Shown piece after piece: positions 13,541-25,697 of a stretch of DNA of 64,000 nt. Location: assembly GCA_030407085.1 (NCBI GenBank), contig CM059584.1:137630001-137694000 (forward strand), written 5' to 3'. Numbering within the stretch: the stretch's first letter is position 1; every line of letters starts with the position of its first letter. Position numbers and translations under genes: made by a program. This DNA comes from Trichopria drosophilae. Taxonomy: Eukaryota > Arthropoda > Insecta > Hymenoptera > Diapriidae. The notes beneath the pieces are model-generated. The model was not told the DNA's origin. It did no database searches and saw nothing but the letters and a program-made list of their open reading frames with translations.

Positions 13541-13799
13541 CCGGCATCGAGAGCGAAAAGATCGAGCCTTCGGAGTGCAGCCTCTTGGAAAATAAAAAAG
13601 ACGAGATCGAAAAGCGAAGGTGAGGCACGCAAGAGTAGGTCAAGGCCATCACGGGGTTCCCATTTATCATCGCAATAAATCTTTGTAGGCGCAATTTCAG
13701 CGGCTGCACCGATTTTACTTTCAGAACACGCGAATAACGCGTTTAATGACCTCTCGTGTTTTCAGCGGTCGCGTTAGCTAATGCGTGCATTTGCGGTTC

Positions 13800-14799
13800 C
13801 TTTTTTTTCAATTATGTACGGAGCCCTTTCGCAAAAAAATCCCACGGTATAGTAAGAATGAATCTTGTATTCATTCATGTTGTCTTTTTTGTTGCAACTT
13901 TATTTTGCATATGGGGGTTATAAATATTCGACATTCCATGACAAGTGGACAACCTGAATGTTTTATGTTCATTTACTCGATTGATCAATATTTTATAATA
14001 TTAAATCAATCATGCTATAATTTACGTTGGGTCTATACTAAATCATGACATTACTTTTCAATAAAACGTGTTTGATTGGATCCGAAATTTTGAAGTTTAC
14101 GCATGTCAGGTCATGTTCTTCAACAGTAACGTCATAAAAGGTAAAAATAGATTATATTTGTCTAACACTTTCTGCTATCTTTGATTTGCTGTTATGAATT
14201 ACTGATGACCAATTTCATATCTGTCATCAGGAAACTTACATGCTCCATAAACTATAATTCATAAAAATCACTTCAAATTTTGGGTACAATTAATTGAACT
14301 ATAAACATTAGCACAATCGTAAAAAATGTCGTAATTGTCGTTTCGGTGTTACTCCAATAAGGTAAGTTATTACTCTTTTATAGTAATAAAGCTGTTTTGA
14401 TCCGCTGTAAATGTGACAAGATGTATTATGTACGTAACTTTTCGAGCAGTTTTGGTACACAGCATTCCTTGCCACAGAAGCAGGTGTGAAGTCAATAAAG
14501 TTAACGAGGTACCAATAATCATAAGTTTGGTTTTTGTATTTATAGGGGTCCTGCAATGTGAGCGTCGAAAAAGCATATTTTTTTAGTATATATATTATAT
14601 TGTATATACATATTTTATTTTTCACTACTGCATGTAATAAAAAAATGTTTTTTCCTTTAAATGTATAATCTGATCGAATGACAAAAACATTTATTTGGTG
14701 GTGAAAATCATTTACATTCACTTATGAAGTAAAATCTGTTGTCTGCAGCTGGCGAAGGTGATTCCACCTCGTCTAGTGATCTGAAACAGAAAATCGAAA
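13800..14799. other. Gene-free region
   Basis: The longest frame (137 codons, minus strand, 14308-14721) has no recognisable domain, signal peptide or splice context and is rich in Tyr, Asn and Ile as expected for AT-rich DNA. I do not support it as a gene. Confidence 0.45.
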
Positions 14800-15425
14800 A
14801 AGATTATTAAGTATACAGAAACCTGGACTGGTAGATATACCTTCATTCACTTCGAATCATCCAGTACAATACAAAATAAGTATGATTCTAGGTCTTATGG
14901 ATAGAGCAGTCAAATTAGCAGAAATAAGGGTCAGGGGAAAAAATCTAGGCATCGTCAGGAAAACTTTAAAAGAAAATGGGTATCCTATAAAAATAATAGA
15001 AAATTGTATTTCTAAAAAAATACACCAATTCTATAATAAGTGAGAAAAAACCATGTATTGCAGAATGATCATATTACTAGAACATCTTCGGTTCCCTACG
15101 TAAAATCTGTCACTGATAAACTCCAAAATCGTCTTAAAAAAGAAGATATTAGATTTGCTGCTAAACCAATCTATAACGATTTAGGACAAATTAAGCCTTA
15201 TAAAGAAACACTTCCACATAAAAAAAATTAAATATGGTCCATCAGATAGATTATTTAGATAGTGACAAGATTTACATTGATGATAACAGAAGAAGAAGAC
15301 TTGAAACACGAATTAAAGAACATATAAAAAATATTAAAGAGAAGGAACGATATACAAGCTTAACTATTGATCCTATTGAAACCGGTCATAATTTTTATTA
15401 TAGCAAAAAAAAAGACGATTTTTCG
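14800..15425 (+). pseudogene. Penelope-like element relic (RT C-terminus and GIY-YIG domain)
   Basis: Conceptual translation across several frames gives SNHPVQYKISMILGLMDRA and KNLGIVRKTLKENGYP. It then gives VPYVKSVTDKLQNRLKK, and DKIYIDDNRRRRLETRIKEH followed by ETGHNF. This order matches the end of Penelope-like retroelement proteins: the tail of reverse transcriptase, the linker, and the GIY-YIG endonuclease. The YIG motif has become YID, and the Cys pair expected before it reads as Tyr and Ser. At least two frameshifts separate the pieces, one in the A-run near 15220. The 5' part is absent. It is a dead fragment. Confidence 0.7.
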
Positions 15426-18060
15426 ACCCGCTCCCGTTTTTGTTGTAGGTATATTAGGTAATAGAATCTATAAAAAACTAATTATTTCTTAGGTCAATAA
15501 TCTCCTGAATCGAATATCGATGGAACGAGATATTTTAGATCAATTCACATGATAACGACATAATAAAAAACCATTTGTTCTATCTCCATATTGGGTCACT
15601 TTGGAGTTACTTTTGAGGATTACTAATTTAACGCACAATAAATTCGAAATTCAAATCGATTGATGCGTTAACAATAACAGTAACGAATAAATTAACATTG
15701 CTACAGTAATAAAATAGGCTTTCAGCATATTTATTCGCTCATATGCTGATTTATCTCCTAAAAAGTAAACACTTAAAATTCCGTAAGCCCTCGGGGAACG
15801 GTGACTTCATTAAAATATCACTGACAATTTTTATCTTTCAGTAAAATCCATTGAATAGCCCTAACATATAATTATATTTTCATCAGTGCAAAAATAAGAA
15901 AAACAGTGTGAAATTGCTTGTATATATAATTCTAAGTTCTGAAGTGCGCTTTAACATGTTTATTATAACGGTTATAAGTGTGAATAACCAAAAAGTACTT
16001 TATACAATGAATATCATATATTTCAAAATTATAATTTTAAACATAAATTTATACTATATTTTCCGATAGTTTATATGTTTATCGTTCATCTATTTGGCAT
16101 TGAATATTGCACAAATCCATACGCATGTACAAAAAATGTTTGTTTGCAAACAACTTTTGCAATATGTGCGAAAAAAGGTAAGAAACACGATGTGGAATAG
16201 CTCGTGAATATTTGATTTTTTTTCTATGATTTGAGAATAATTATATAACAATGTTTTTCGTTGATTTGAATTTCGGCCAGAAAACGTTTTCTTTCAAACT
16301 GCGATAACTCTTCTTCAAAACATCGTTTTTTAATATAGTGCTAATTTTAAGCCCAAGACTTTCAATTTTCCAAACTTTATAAGATCATAATTTTAAGATG
16401 AATTTGAATAGAAATATCACGACACAAAAGAGGAAATCTATAAAATATTTAATTGTTTGAGCAAAAATAACTCACACTCAATTTGAAACCTTTGCTGAAA
16501 AATTCTAAAGAATGCACAAATATTTATTTGTTTGTGCACACACGAAAATATATTAGAAATGTTTGTTTCTCCATATAAAAACAATGTTAAATTTTAACGC
16601 GATTCTCGAAGCTGAAGATGCTCTACAGATTACTTCCTTCGTACATGTATCACATACCCCATATCTCTGGTACTTTTAATCGATTCAATTAATTTCCTGT
16701 CGAACTTCAGTGGAGTTGAATTGTATATAGAAAAAAATGTAAAAATAAAACGAATAACAGTCAAACAGTCAAACCTTGAAAATATCTTGTTTAATGTTAT
16801 TGTACAATAAAATAGTATAAAATCTGCATAAAATACATGGAATTCGTCAAAATTACACGTGAAATTCTACCTACAAAGAAGTAAAGCGATATAAGTATAT
16901 AGTTTACAAGTATTGATGTCTTCTGCCGCGATTGATCCGGAAGTGGATGCATTTGAGTTGCTTAATCCTGGTGCAACTGATGAAAATGACTAAGAGACAC
17001 TGCTGAAATAACACTGACGAACAAAATGAGGCTGATCTCCATACCAAGAAACAGGGCTATACTTTTCCAAAGGTTTCGATGCTTTGAATCTAAATATGAC
17101 AGCAGAATTGTTCTATCATAAAAAAATGTTGAGATTAACAAAATTAAATTGGTTTTGAGATATTGTAATCTAAAAGTGCAAAAATTACAGTTTTTGTCCA
17201 TATTCTGTAAGTTTTGGTTTTCTATCCAAATTTTTGTTTATAATTTGTCAAAATACCGATTAATGTGCTATTCATCAGCTTTTAAACGCTTTTTTAGTAT
17301 TTTCGATTCGATTTTTTTTAATGAAGTTATCAAAGTTGTTCTTAAGGTACGATTACGATTTTCTTTTGTTGTTCTTGTGAGTTAGGATATCTTAAAATTT
17401 GTACATGATAGAACAAATCTGCGACCAGATTTGGATTCAGATTCACTTCGAAAATCTTTGCAAAGGCCATTTTGGACCCTACAACAACAAAAAGCCAAAA
17501 TTGCCATATAAACTAATATTTACCACAAAAATTAACTCAAAACCCCGGATCGAATCGCGTTAAGGGTGATTTCGTCGAACCTGCGAAACTCTAGAGGTCA
17601 TCGTTAAATTGTAAATTTTTATAATTGGTTTTTGCAATACCACAGCAATTGTTTGCAGTTTTATCGAATATTATTTATGGATTGAACTGATAATTCTAAT
17701 AAATTAATTTCATAATACATTTGCTAAAATTGTTACATTGTGGCATGAATGTCACTGAAAATAATTTTGTGTTTAGCTTTGAATACGGCTGAAAAGAGAA
17801 ATCAACCCTGCGTAAACAATGAAGGGTACTCTGGCGCGGGGGCTGTCTAAAGGACAAATCGAGGAAACAGTTGCTCCAAGTTCCAGGTTTTAAAGGGAGT
17901 TTTTTAGTGAATTTTTATTCCCAAAACTATTTTTTACCATCTTGATGAGTCATTTTCAAATAATAAACAAAAAAGTTATGAAATAAATGGGTTAGAGGAC
18001 CTGTCATTATTGTGTACTCAATTATTATCGAATTTTCGAACGCCGCATAAATTTCGGTTA
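15426..18060. other. Gene-free AT-rich region
   Basis: The overlapping frames near 16962-17385 on opposite strands are hydrophobic AT-driven frames without domains. Nothing else is seen. Confidence 0.5.
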
Positions 18061-18130
18061 GGTTCAGTTTCTCGCAATTCTTAGCACACGTGCTAAGTGA
18101 GAGACCCGGGTTCGATTCTCCGCCATGACA
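18061..18130 (+). pseudogene. Truncated tRNA-like 3' half
   Basis: AGAGACCCGGGTTCGATTCTCCG at about 18099-18122 has a B box and T-arm like the relic at 11968-12045. The 5' half cannot be folded as a tRNA. It may be a SINE head fragment. Confidence 0.3.
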
Positions 18131-19679
18131 ATTTTGTTTCTTACTTTCTTATATTCGAGCGTTTAAAATTATGTAAAAATACGATATATACAATATAGAG
18201 ATATTGTCATCTAAACTTATAATACATATGTAATAAAAAAAAGTTGAATTACTTTCAAAATGAAGCTATAATAATTATCCAATTTGTTTACGTTTTTTAA
18301 TTTGTCAATTAATATTATTTTAAAATATATTTTTGATATAATTAAAAGTTTTCTTGTAGATCTAAACGATCTCCGAAATTGTTGCATAAAACATCTCAAA
18401 GATATCTTTTGGAAATCTTTTCGATATTTTTAAGATATCTTTGACGTATTGAAGGATATATTTTAGACATCTTTAAGACATCTTTTTGCTTATTGGATAT
18501 TTATTCCCGAGTGAAAAGAATTGTGATTTACGTTCTACTATTTGAGGAGGTTAGTCAGAAACTGTTAAAAAAATCACATAATTCAAAACCAAACAAGTAT
18601 CATGTTTTCAACGATTGAATTTATTTGCCAGTTGATAAAGTTAGTGCACAATCTCTATAGAAATATTACATCGCATTGGATTTAAAAATGAAGAATAAAA
18701 CTGTTTTGCAACACTCCCTGTCTTCTATACATATTCTTTCCAGAAAACAAATCCAATTTTTAATAAAATCTGATCAGAAAATTAGAGTAGGATTGTTATC
18801 GTTGATAATGTGATGTCATACGCCAATCGAAAAAATTCAATTCAGTAAAGTATTGAAGTAATTGATAAAAATATCGACTTTGTAACATCATGACGAATAG
18901 TTTCAAATTATGGCCAAACTTCACTGAAATCAAAGTAGAACCGGAAAAATAAGAAAAGAAATAAAGTTGATTCAGCATTTCATTAACATTTTTCATTCGT
19001 GCTCTACTAATTCTTACGGTGTTAACCCGAAATTTGGTATAAATTAATTTGAAATTATGTTTCAACCCAACTGGGAGCAGGAGAAACAATGTAATGTTCC
19101 AATGTTTCTGAAGGGTGAAGACATTTGAAGTGATCTTAAATAAAGCAAAGAATATTTTAAATAATAAGTTTGTCATGGTACGGTAATGGATAAATGGAGT
19201 AAAACTATAGTAAAACGTGTTCCATCTTTTCTATTAATTTTTTTCCGTTCTTCTGCACAAGACACATGATAGTATCAGGGTGCGTTTTTTTGGCCTACAA
19301 ACACTGTAAGATGTAACATAAAATGAATGTTGTTAAATTTCATTTTTTATCACAATTAGGTATTTCAAGGGGCTAATTTTATACTTATACTTAATTAAAG
19401 GTGAATTTGAAATAGTAAAAGTAACATACAAATGGACGCTGTGGTAAAAATTCATGTTAAATGTTAATTAAATGTTTTTTAATAAATAATTTTGTGATAA
19501 ATTCATTTTAGTGTTGCCCATATTAAGTAATCAGTAATTAAATTAATATTTTGCAGCATATAGTCTCACTTTCTTCATTATAATTTTTGTAATCCATAAT
19601 ATAATTATTTGCTAAACATTATTTGCGTCATTAACGATATTCAACAATAATAAATGTTGCTCAATTCTCATACGAATCG
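18131..19679. other. Gene-free AT-rich region
   Basis: A 126-codon minus-strand frame (18796-19176) is Phe/Leu-rich with no recognised motif, so I leave it unassigned. Short AAGATATCTTT-like repeats occur at 18398-18485. Confidence 0.45.
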
Positions 19680-20390
19680 ACCCACACAAAGTACATAAGA
19701 CATCTTCAGAATGCATCACCATATTTCGTAATTCTGCGATCAAACACTTCAGAGACCCAAAGGTCACGTCATTCAAACAGGAGTCGGAATCTCTCGAATC
19801 GCGCCCAGACTAATCGATCCCATTAACTTAAAAGACCGGTAAGACATGGTCTCCGAAATGATCCTGGCAAAAGATAATCCCGAAACGCGCCTGAGCAATT
19901 ACGAACTTTGCTGTCTAACGAGATGTCGGGTGCTTTCGTCTAGACATTTCGAGCAAACATTGCATCACGGACATGCCATCTTTAACATACTCGTAGGACC
20001 CGGTACTAATCATTGACGGAATAATCTTACCGCGGCATACTCTTATGCGGCGAAAGTAAACCTCCCCAAGGCCTTCGACCCGATTCGCGAAATTGAAATC
20101 CGCGACTTCCTTACTCTAATTCCCAATTTTGGATAATGAATCAAAACGTATATCGAATTATTCAAGGAATCGTCGAGGGAGAGAGGGATCCAAGTAGGAA
20201 CTCCGCCCTCGTCGCCTTGTCTCGCAGAAAACGATCGAAAAGAGTCCGCCGTCAAGGACCGTAAGAGCAAGAGGTACTCTTCGCACATCTTTTTTCCAGA
20301 CCTCAGGCAAGGTTCCTGAGATGGATGTCCTTCCGTAAGGTGAACGACGGACTTGACGTCTGCCAATGGCAAATTTCGGCCCGGTAGGGG
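19680..20390 (+). promoter_or_regulatory. GC-rich upstream region of gene 1
   Basis: This stretch is clearly richer in G and C than the surrounding AT-rich DNA and ends at the gene 1 TATA box. It contains AAAGGTCA at 19759-19766, the sequence bound by HR38/NGFI-B-type nuclear receptors, which is relevant because ecdysone-cascade receptors control many cuticle genes. It also contains an ATG-started 56-codon frame at 19846-20016. None of the other five copies has a comparable upstream region. Regulatory function is inferred from position and composition only. Confidence 0.4.
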
Positions 20391-20428
20391 TATATAAACC
20401 TTTCGGGTTTCTGGTACAGACATCACTC
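20391..20428 (+). promoter_or_regulatory. Core promoter of cuticular gene 1
   Basis: A TATATAA box starts at 20391. About 33 bases downstream lies TCACTC (20423-20428), a near match to the arthropod initiator TCAKTY, so transcription probably starts near 20425. This leaves a 5'UTR of about 39 bases before the ATG at 20464. No splice site is needed between the two. Confidence 0.7.
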
Positions 20429-20463
20429 GTACTCCAGAGTTCGAAGAAAGTTCATCCAGCATC

Positions 20464-20910
20464 ATGAAGCAGTTCATCGTCTTGGTCGCTTGCCTGGCCT
20501 GCGCCTACGCTGCACCCGGATTACTGGCCCCGGTGGATCACCATGTCATTGCAGCGGCTCCAGCAGTGGCCGTAGCACCAGCGGTTGCTGTTCCATTGGC
20601 TACCAGTTACCAACACAACTATCGAGCTCCGGTAGTTAAGGCAGCACCGATTGTCGCCACACACACCATAGTCAAAACTGCACCAGTTGTAGCTGCTGCA
20701 CCAGCCGTCCATGTCGCACCTTTGGTCAAGACGCACATCGTTGCCCATGCACCAATTGTGGCCCATGCGCCAGTTGTAGCGCATGCACCAGTAGTGGCAC
20801 ATGCCGCTGTTCCTGTGGCCACCACTTACGCACACACCTACGCACACAGTGTCAAGACCCTGGCAGCACCAGCTTTGATTAAAACTGCACCTATCGCCGT
20901 CATCCACTGA
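20464..20910 (+). CDS. Cuticular gene 1: secreted Ala/Val/Pro/His-rich low-complexity protein
   Basis: This encodes a 148-residue secreted protein, probably a structural cuticle component. A signal peptide covers residues 1-16 (MKQFIVLVACLACAYA, cleavage before APG). The mature part is built of AAP/APV/VAHAP repeats and has no Rebers-Riddiford chitin-binding motif, so it belongs with low-complexity cuticular proteins of the cuticle protein 16.5 or CPLCP kind. It differs from the other five copies: the KVDRVH...LKTTEVV block is absent, VAHAPV repeats stand in for VHAAPV, and it ends in TAPIAVIH instead of VHAW. The start is fixed by the signal peptide and the promoter just upstream. A polyadenylation signal AATAAA lies at 20981-20986. 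The gene is a single exon. The exact family name and cuticle layer are inferred. Confidence 0.85.
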   Translation: MKQFIVLVACLACAYAAPGLLAPVDHHVIAAAPAVAVAPAVAVPLATSYQHNYRAPVVKAAPIVATHTIVKTAPVVAAAPAVHVAPLVKTHIVAHAPIVAHAPVVAHAPVVAHAAVPVATTYAHTYAHSVKTLAAPALIKTAPIAVIH

Positions 20911-21000
20911 TTCCAGCCCGAAACTTGTCGGTTTGTTTTTATTTATTTTGTACACAGATCTTTGATTATGAATTCTGAGGAATAAAATTTGTTTTACCAT

Positions 21001-22439
21001 CCTAAGTTGATTTTTTTATTCATGTAAGTTCCTAATATTTAAGGTGATGGTTATTCAATTTTCTTTAGTTTATAATCTAGATTTAAATGCGATCATTTTC
21101 TGAGAATTTTGCTTGATGTTTCGCAACATTGTAAATACCAATGGTTTCCTACGTAAAATTGGGTGAAACTTATCATGAGTGTTTCTAAAAAATTTTATTG
21201 TCAAAAATAATTTCTAAAGTTTATTTGATATAGTATGTCTTAAAATGAAGACGGAGCATCTTTTGCATTATTGGCGGTCTTGTTTCTTCTCCGGATGTTC
21301 TTTTGTATAGTGTTTGATTTGGTGGTGACAGTGTCATCTGCTTCCATTTTATTAACAATTAAAGCATGTTTTTTTTATTATAAATATTTTGTAGGTTCAC
21401 AAACCATAATTGTTAAAACTTTTGACAGAAAAACGTATTTTTAATAATTATACTGATTATTTTTGAAACCCCTAACATAACTAAATTTTGGTTAGACAAA
21501 GTCAGTCACCTCAAAATTTTGACATTAAGTTATAAATTTACTGTCCCAATTTACACAGGATAACTTTTTGAAGTTCATGATACATGAAATTATCAAACAT
21601 TTTTTACTGATAGTTCAGAAAAATTTCGAAATGTTTCGTTGACTTTCAAATAAGCTTTTCTACTACATATATATCTTAACGAAAGACACTTCTTTCTGCA
21701 GTGTAGTTGAGAATTTATGTCAGTCATAGAAACGGATTATACTAAAATATGCAGAAATTGCCAGGCATTCTTTATTAAAATCGAGGAACTAGAGGGAATG
21801 AAGCGAGTTTTAATTAGGAAAATTTGAAAGTTTTTGACAAGTAACTTATCAGAATAATTACTTTACAATGAAAAAGGAAACTACTTTTTATAATTTGCTT
21901 TCTACATTAAAATATTAACGTAAGTCTGTAATGCTGGTCTCCAACAGAAACAATAATACTCAATCATCAGAATAGGATGAAATTATCTGTTTTTGATCTT
22001 CCATCGAGGCGAAAAATTGACTCGACCACATCATATTTACCAGAAAGTCAAATTGTGGTAAGTAGAAATACAAGTAATTTTACTGCGGAAATTAGGTAAT
22101 TCTGGACGTTTATCCCGATTAGTTGTGGTCCGAAAATGGGAAAATTAGCCTGTACGGGAATATTGTAAATATTTGCATTCGCATACTCATATCATGGTAC
22201 TGTTATAGTATTCAGCAGCAGCCATCAAAACATTATATACTCAATGAAATAAATATATTCATAATATTAGGATTTATTAATGATATTTCGAATTATGCAA
22301 CTTTAAATTTACATGCAATGGAAAAGTTTTTTATTAGAATGTTATGCTTCCGAGTTCAAAGTTATCTCTTTTATTGTGGATAAATTATTAATATTATTTT
22401 ACCAACTCGACATATTGCAGTAACATATTTTTTAAGGTA
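21001..22439. other. Gene-free region downstream of gene 1
   Basis: No gene or repeat is recognised beyond the gene 1 polyadenylation site. Confidence 0.5.
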
Positions 22440-22708
22440 CACTCTCTAAATTTCTTGGAGTGGGAATTCACTCTTTAATTAGTGAAAACCGAGCAACTCT
22501 CGTGAAAGAGTGAATATGCAACTCTTTAATTAACTCTTTCCTCCAGAGATGTCAACTCCACGACTCGGAGGGAAAGAGTGAATTGTTACTCTTGTTAGAT
22601 TGAAATTTTTCTCTGAAAGAGTTGAATATTCACTCTTTCACGAGAGTTGCTCGGTTTTTACTAAGCAAAGAGTGAATTCTTACTCCAAGAAATGTAGAGA
22701 GCACAGTG
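22440..22708. mobile_element. Foldback MITE with ~90-bp arms, TA-flanked
   Basis: The left arm CACTCTCTAAATTTCTTGGA and onward matches the inverted right arm for about 90 bp, including GAATTCACTCTTT, AACCGAGCAACTCTCGTGAA and AGAGTGAATAT. The left tip lacks five bases (TGTGC) present on the right. TA flanks both ends (22438-22439 and 22709-22710), consistent with a Tc1/mariner-type TA target. The inner 80 bp is also rich in AGAGTGAAT repeats. The arms would form a long hairpin. There is no ORF. Confidence 0.75.
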
Positions 22709-22710
22709 TA

Positions 22711-24311
22711 ACTGATAAAAGTATGTCTAATTTACATTTACTGAAATAATGAAACGACAACAGTATTATATTAAATATTAAATAACGAACTTTAGAGGTT
22801 ATGTTATCAATTAATGGAGGATATATTACGACCTAACATTAAATTATTCGACTTGTAAGTCAACTTAATCTATTATGTTGGAATATCGATAGTTAGACCA
22901 GTCGAATCGTCGGAAAAAAGGCACTAACCTTCCAAAAAATCACCCTGTCCATTTTTTTTTTCATTTTCCTGTAGAAGGTCGATAACTGAATCTAAGTTTA
23001 AGTTTGCGGGATAGATGGACCCACCGTCGCGCCGAGATGTTGAAAAACGTCTGTTTATCATTTTTTTTTTAAATATCTCGCTTTATATGAGTCGTACGTT
23101 TTTCGTAAAATTAATATTTAAAAAAATTAGGAGCTAAAAAGTAAAGAATGCGTATTTCTGAAATTGTTTTTGCGAATTATCTCACTACTACCTCCTACTA
23201 CCTGGGTCAATCAGGTTTCTCGATACTTATCAGATATTCACACTATTTAGTAAGAGGATTCTCTGCGAACACCTTATTATGGTTTTTAAATCTCTAACAA
23301 ATACGATTAAAAAAAGAATTCTTATCTAACTCTTTTAACATTTTTATTTTAGAATTTGAAAATTTCTGACATATACCAATATAAAGAGAGGTCGTCGGCC
23401 AATAAGAAACGATTAATATAAAATTTGTATGTATAGTAAGGATTTACATAGGCCACTTGAGTAATTAAAACATTGCGCGAATGGTCTTACTTTGGGCATG
23501 ATATCGACTTTTATGATTTGTTTATCTAAATTTGGTAATTTTCATCTTATGTGTAACTTTGAATGCAAAAAATGTGAAAAGATTTCAGGTGATATTTACG
23601 TACTTTTCAATGTATCGTCACAATTTTAACGTCTATGCGACGTAGTTACAGGCCAATTTTCTGGACGAAAAGTGGTAAATATGACTTTAATGGAGAATTT
23701 TAACTTTCTCTTGATACCTAGGACTGTTGGTGATGCGTTTTGATAAAAATGCTAATTTTGTAAATTTATCAACGTTATTAGCGATATAAAAAATGCTCAC
23801 TTTACTATCAAATTCGAACTCCACGAGTAAATTTCATTGGAAAGTTGGCAACTTCTTAATAACAAAATGTCGTTGGTCTGGCCCTATTTTAGATATCTAA
23901 TTTAAGACTTTAAAATTGTCAATAATTCAGAAGTTTCAAAAATCGTTTACGTAAACATTCAAGACAAAGTGGAATGAAAATTACTCATCATTGAACATAA
24001 ATTAAATTAAATTATGTTAAATGATCGTTTCTGCTTCTCTCTGAAAAAATATCCAAATTGTTTGACCGAAAAAAGTATAATATATATAATAATCCTCAAT
24101 TTTTGTTTACAATCTTAACATAATCCAACATTTCCACCCTTAATATCTTGAACAATTTCGTGATAGCTCTAACCAATCAGATGAGTTGCTGTAATCAGCG
24201 AAAATTAGTTTAATTATGAAACACTAACATCGTTATTTGCTCGTTGAAGATGTACACAACAAAATATTGCCTATTCTTTAAAAATAATTATGATAAATAT
24301 ATTTTTTAATA
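22711..24311. other. Gene-free region between MITE and LINE
   Basis: AT-rich. A slightly GC-richer sentence-like patch near 22940-23050 has no long frame. Nothing is supported. Confidence 0.5.
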
Positions 24312-25697
24312 TATCTGCTTGACTTCTCAAAAGCCTTTGATACGTTGAATCACGAATTGCTGATTGCTAAGCTACACTTTTATGGATTTAGTGACCAATC
24401 TTGTAAACTTATACAGTCCTATCTTGTCCATAGATCCCAGTTCACTATTATTGATACTGGAAATGCACAGATAATGTCTTCTGAAATAATGATAAATCAA
24501 GGAGTTCCGCAAGGAGCCAAATTAAGTGCTTTACTGTTTATCATATTCACTGCGGACATTTATGAGTGTTGTTCTAATGTCAGTATTAAAACATATGCAG
24601 ATGACACGCAAATCATAATGCCACTGAATCCGAACAAAGTGCTGCAAACGGTTAATTTATTTAATTTGGATATTCTGCAGATTGAGAAGTGGGCGGATGA
24701 TAATGCTTTAATTATAAATCCTGTTAAGTCGCAGCTCATTGTGGTAGGTAGTAATAACTTACGCACCAAAGTTGACCTCTCACAAATAAATATAGTAATT
24801 AAATGAAATATTATACCAATTGTGAAGGTAGCTAAACACTTAGGCTTATATATTGATGATGAATGGCGCTTTTCCTCGCATATCTCTAAAAAAGTAGCAA
24901 TATCTTACGCGCGGTTACGTCAATTATACCCGTTCAGAAATGTCTTGAATGTAGACACTAAGTTGAGATTAGGTGAGTCGTTAGTCTTACCACATCTGAC
25001 GTATTGTTTATCGGTATATGGTCCTTGTATAATTAATAAAGATTGGTGTAGAGTGCAGGCGGTGCAAAATGCGTGTCTCAGGTACGTCTACAGAATACGT
25101 AAATACGACCACATCTCGCATGCGTTTCAAAAATCGGGCTGGAGAAAAATGCGAGATCGCTTGGAAATGAGGATCCTAACCTTGGTGTGTAGGTTGCTAA
25201 CTTACAAGGTTCCGCTGTATCTAATGGGAAGATTGAAAATGTTAGGTAGGGACACAGTTGCCCATAGAGGGGCGATTGTATATACACTTTGTTTCCCGAA
25301 AAGCTATACTGCCAAATTTAATGGCGCATTTTCCTATGTTGCGGCTAAACTCTTTAATGCATTGCCGCTTCCAGTTCGTAAATTGATTCTATTGCCCCGA
25401 AAATTTGTTAAGTCCATGAAAGAGTATTATGTTGCGCGTCGTTGATTTTGTGGTAACATGTTAAGTAATATTAATTGATTTGTGTAAATCTGCTGAATTC
25501 GTCTCAACTATTTTTTATGTTTATATTTATGTAACCGGTCGAGTGTGCTGTGATTTTAAGTGTACTGTAATTTTAATTTATATTTTATGTGATTTTTTAT
25601 TTTATATTAATGTACGGTCAGTCTGTAAAACAGCAATTTAAAAGCTGTGGCTCGCCCATTGTCTAAATAAAGTCGATATTATTATTATTATTATTAT
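24312..25697 (+). pseudogene. 5'-truncated LINE reverse transcriptase (Jockey/CR1-like group)
   Basis: The fragment opens inside RT motif A (LLDFSKAFDTLNHELL, from 24315). Motif B is QGVPQGAKLSALLF near 24500-24540, and the catalytic YADD is at 24594-24605. The thumb and C-terminal region (KHLGLYIDDEWRF, LPHLTYCLSVYG) runs to a stop at 25443-25445. A single in-frame TGA at 24804-24806 interrupts it. The start was lost to 5' truncation, typical of incomplete reverse transcription. A 3'UTR of about 230 bases ends in AATAAAGTCGAT and an (ATT)n tail at 25680-25697. Apart from the TGA the C-terminal frame of 207 codons is open, so the insertion is fairly young. Confidence 0.85.

Noticed and set aside
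14308..14721. 137-codon minus-strand ORF
   Set aside because: Tyr/Asn/Ile-rich with no domain, and much of it crosses AT-rich repeats. Length alone is not enough in this background.
18796..19176. 126-codon minus-strand ORF
   Set aside because: Phe/Leu/Lys-rich chance frame without motifs or gene context.
20043..20477. 144-codon minus-strand ORF over the gene 1 promoter
   Set aside because: It runs through the TATA box and start region of gene 1, has no recognisable domain, and is explained by the GC-rich composition.
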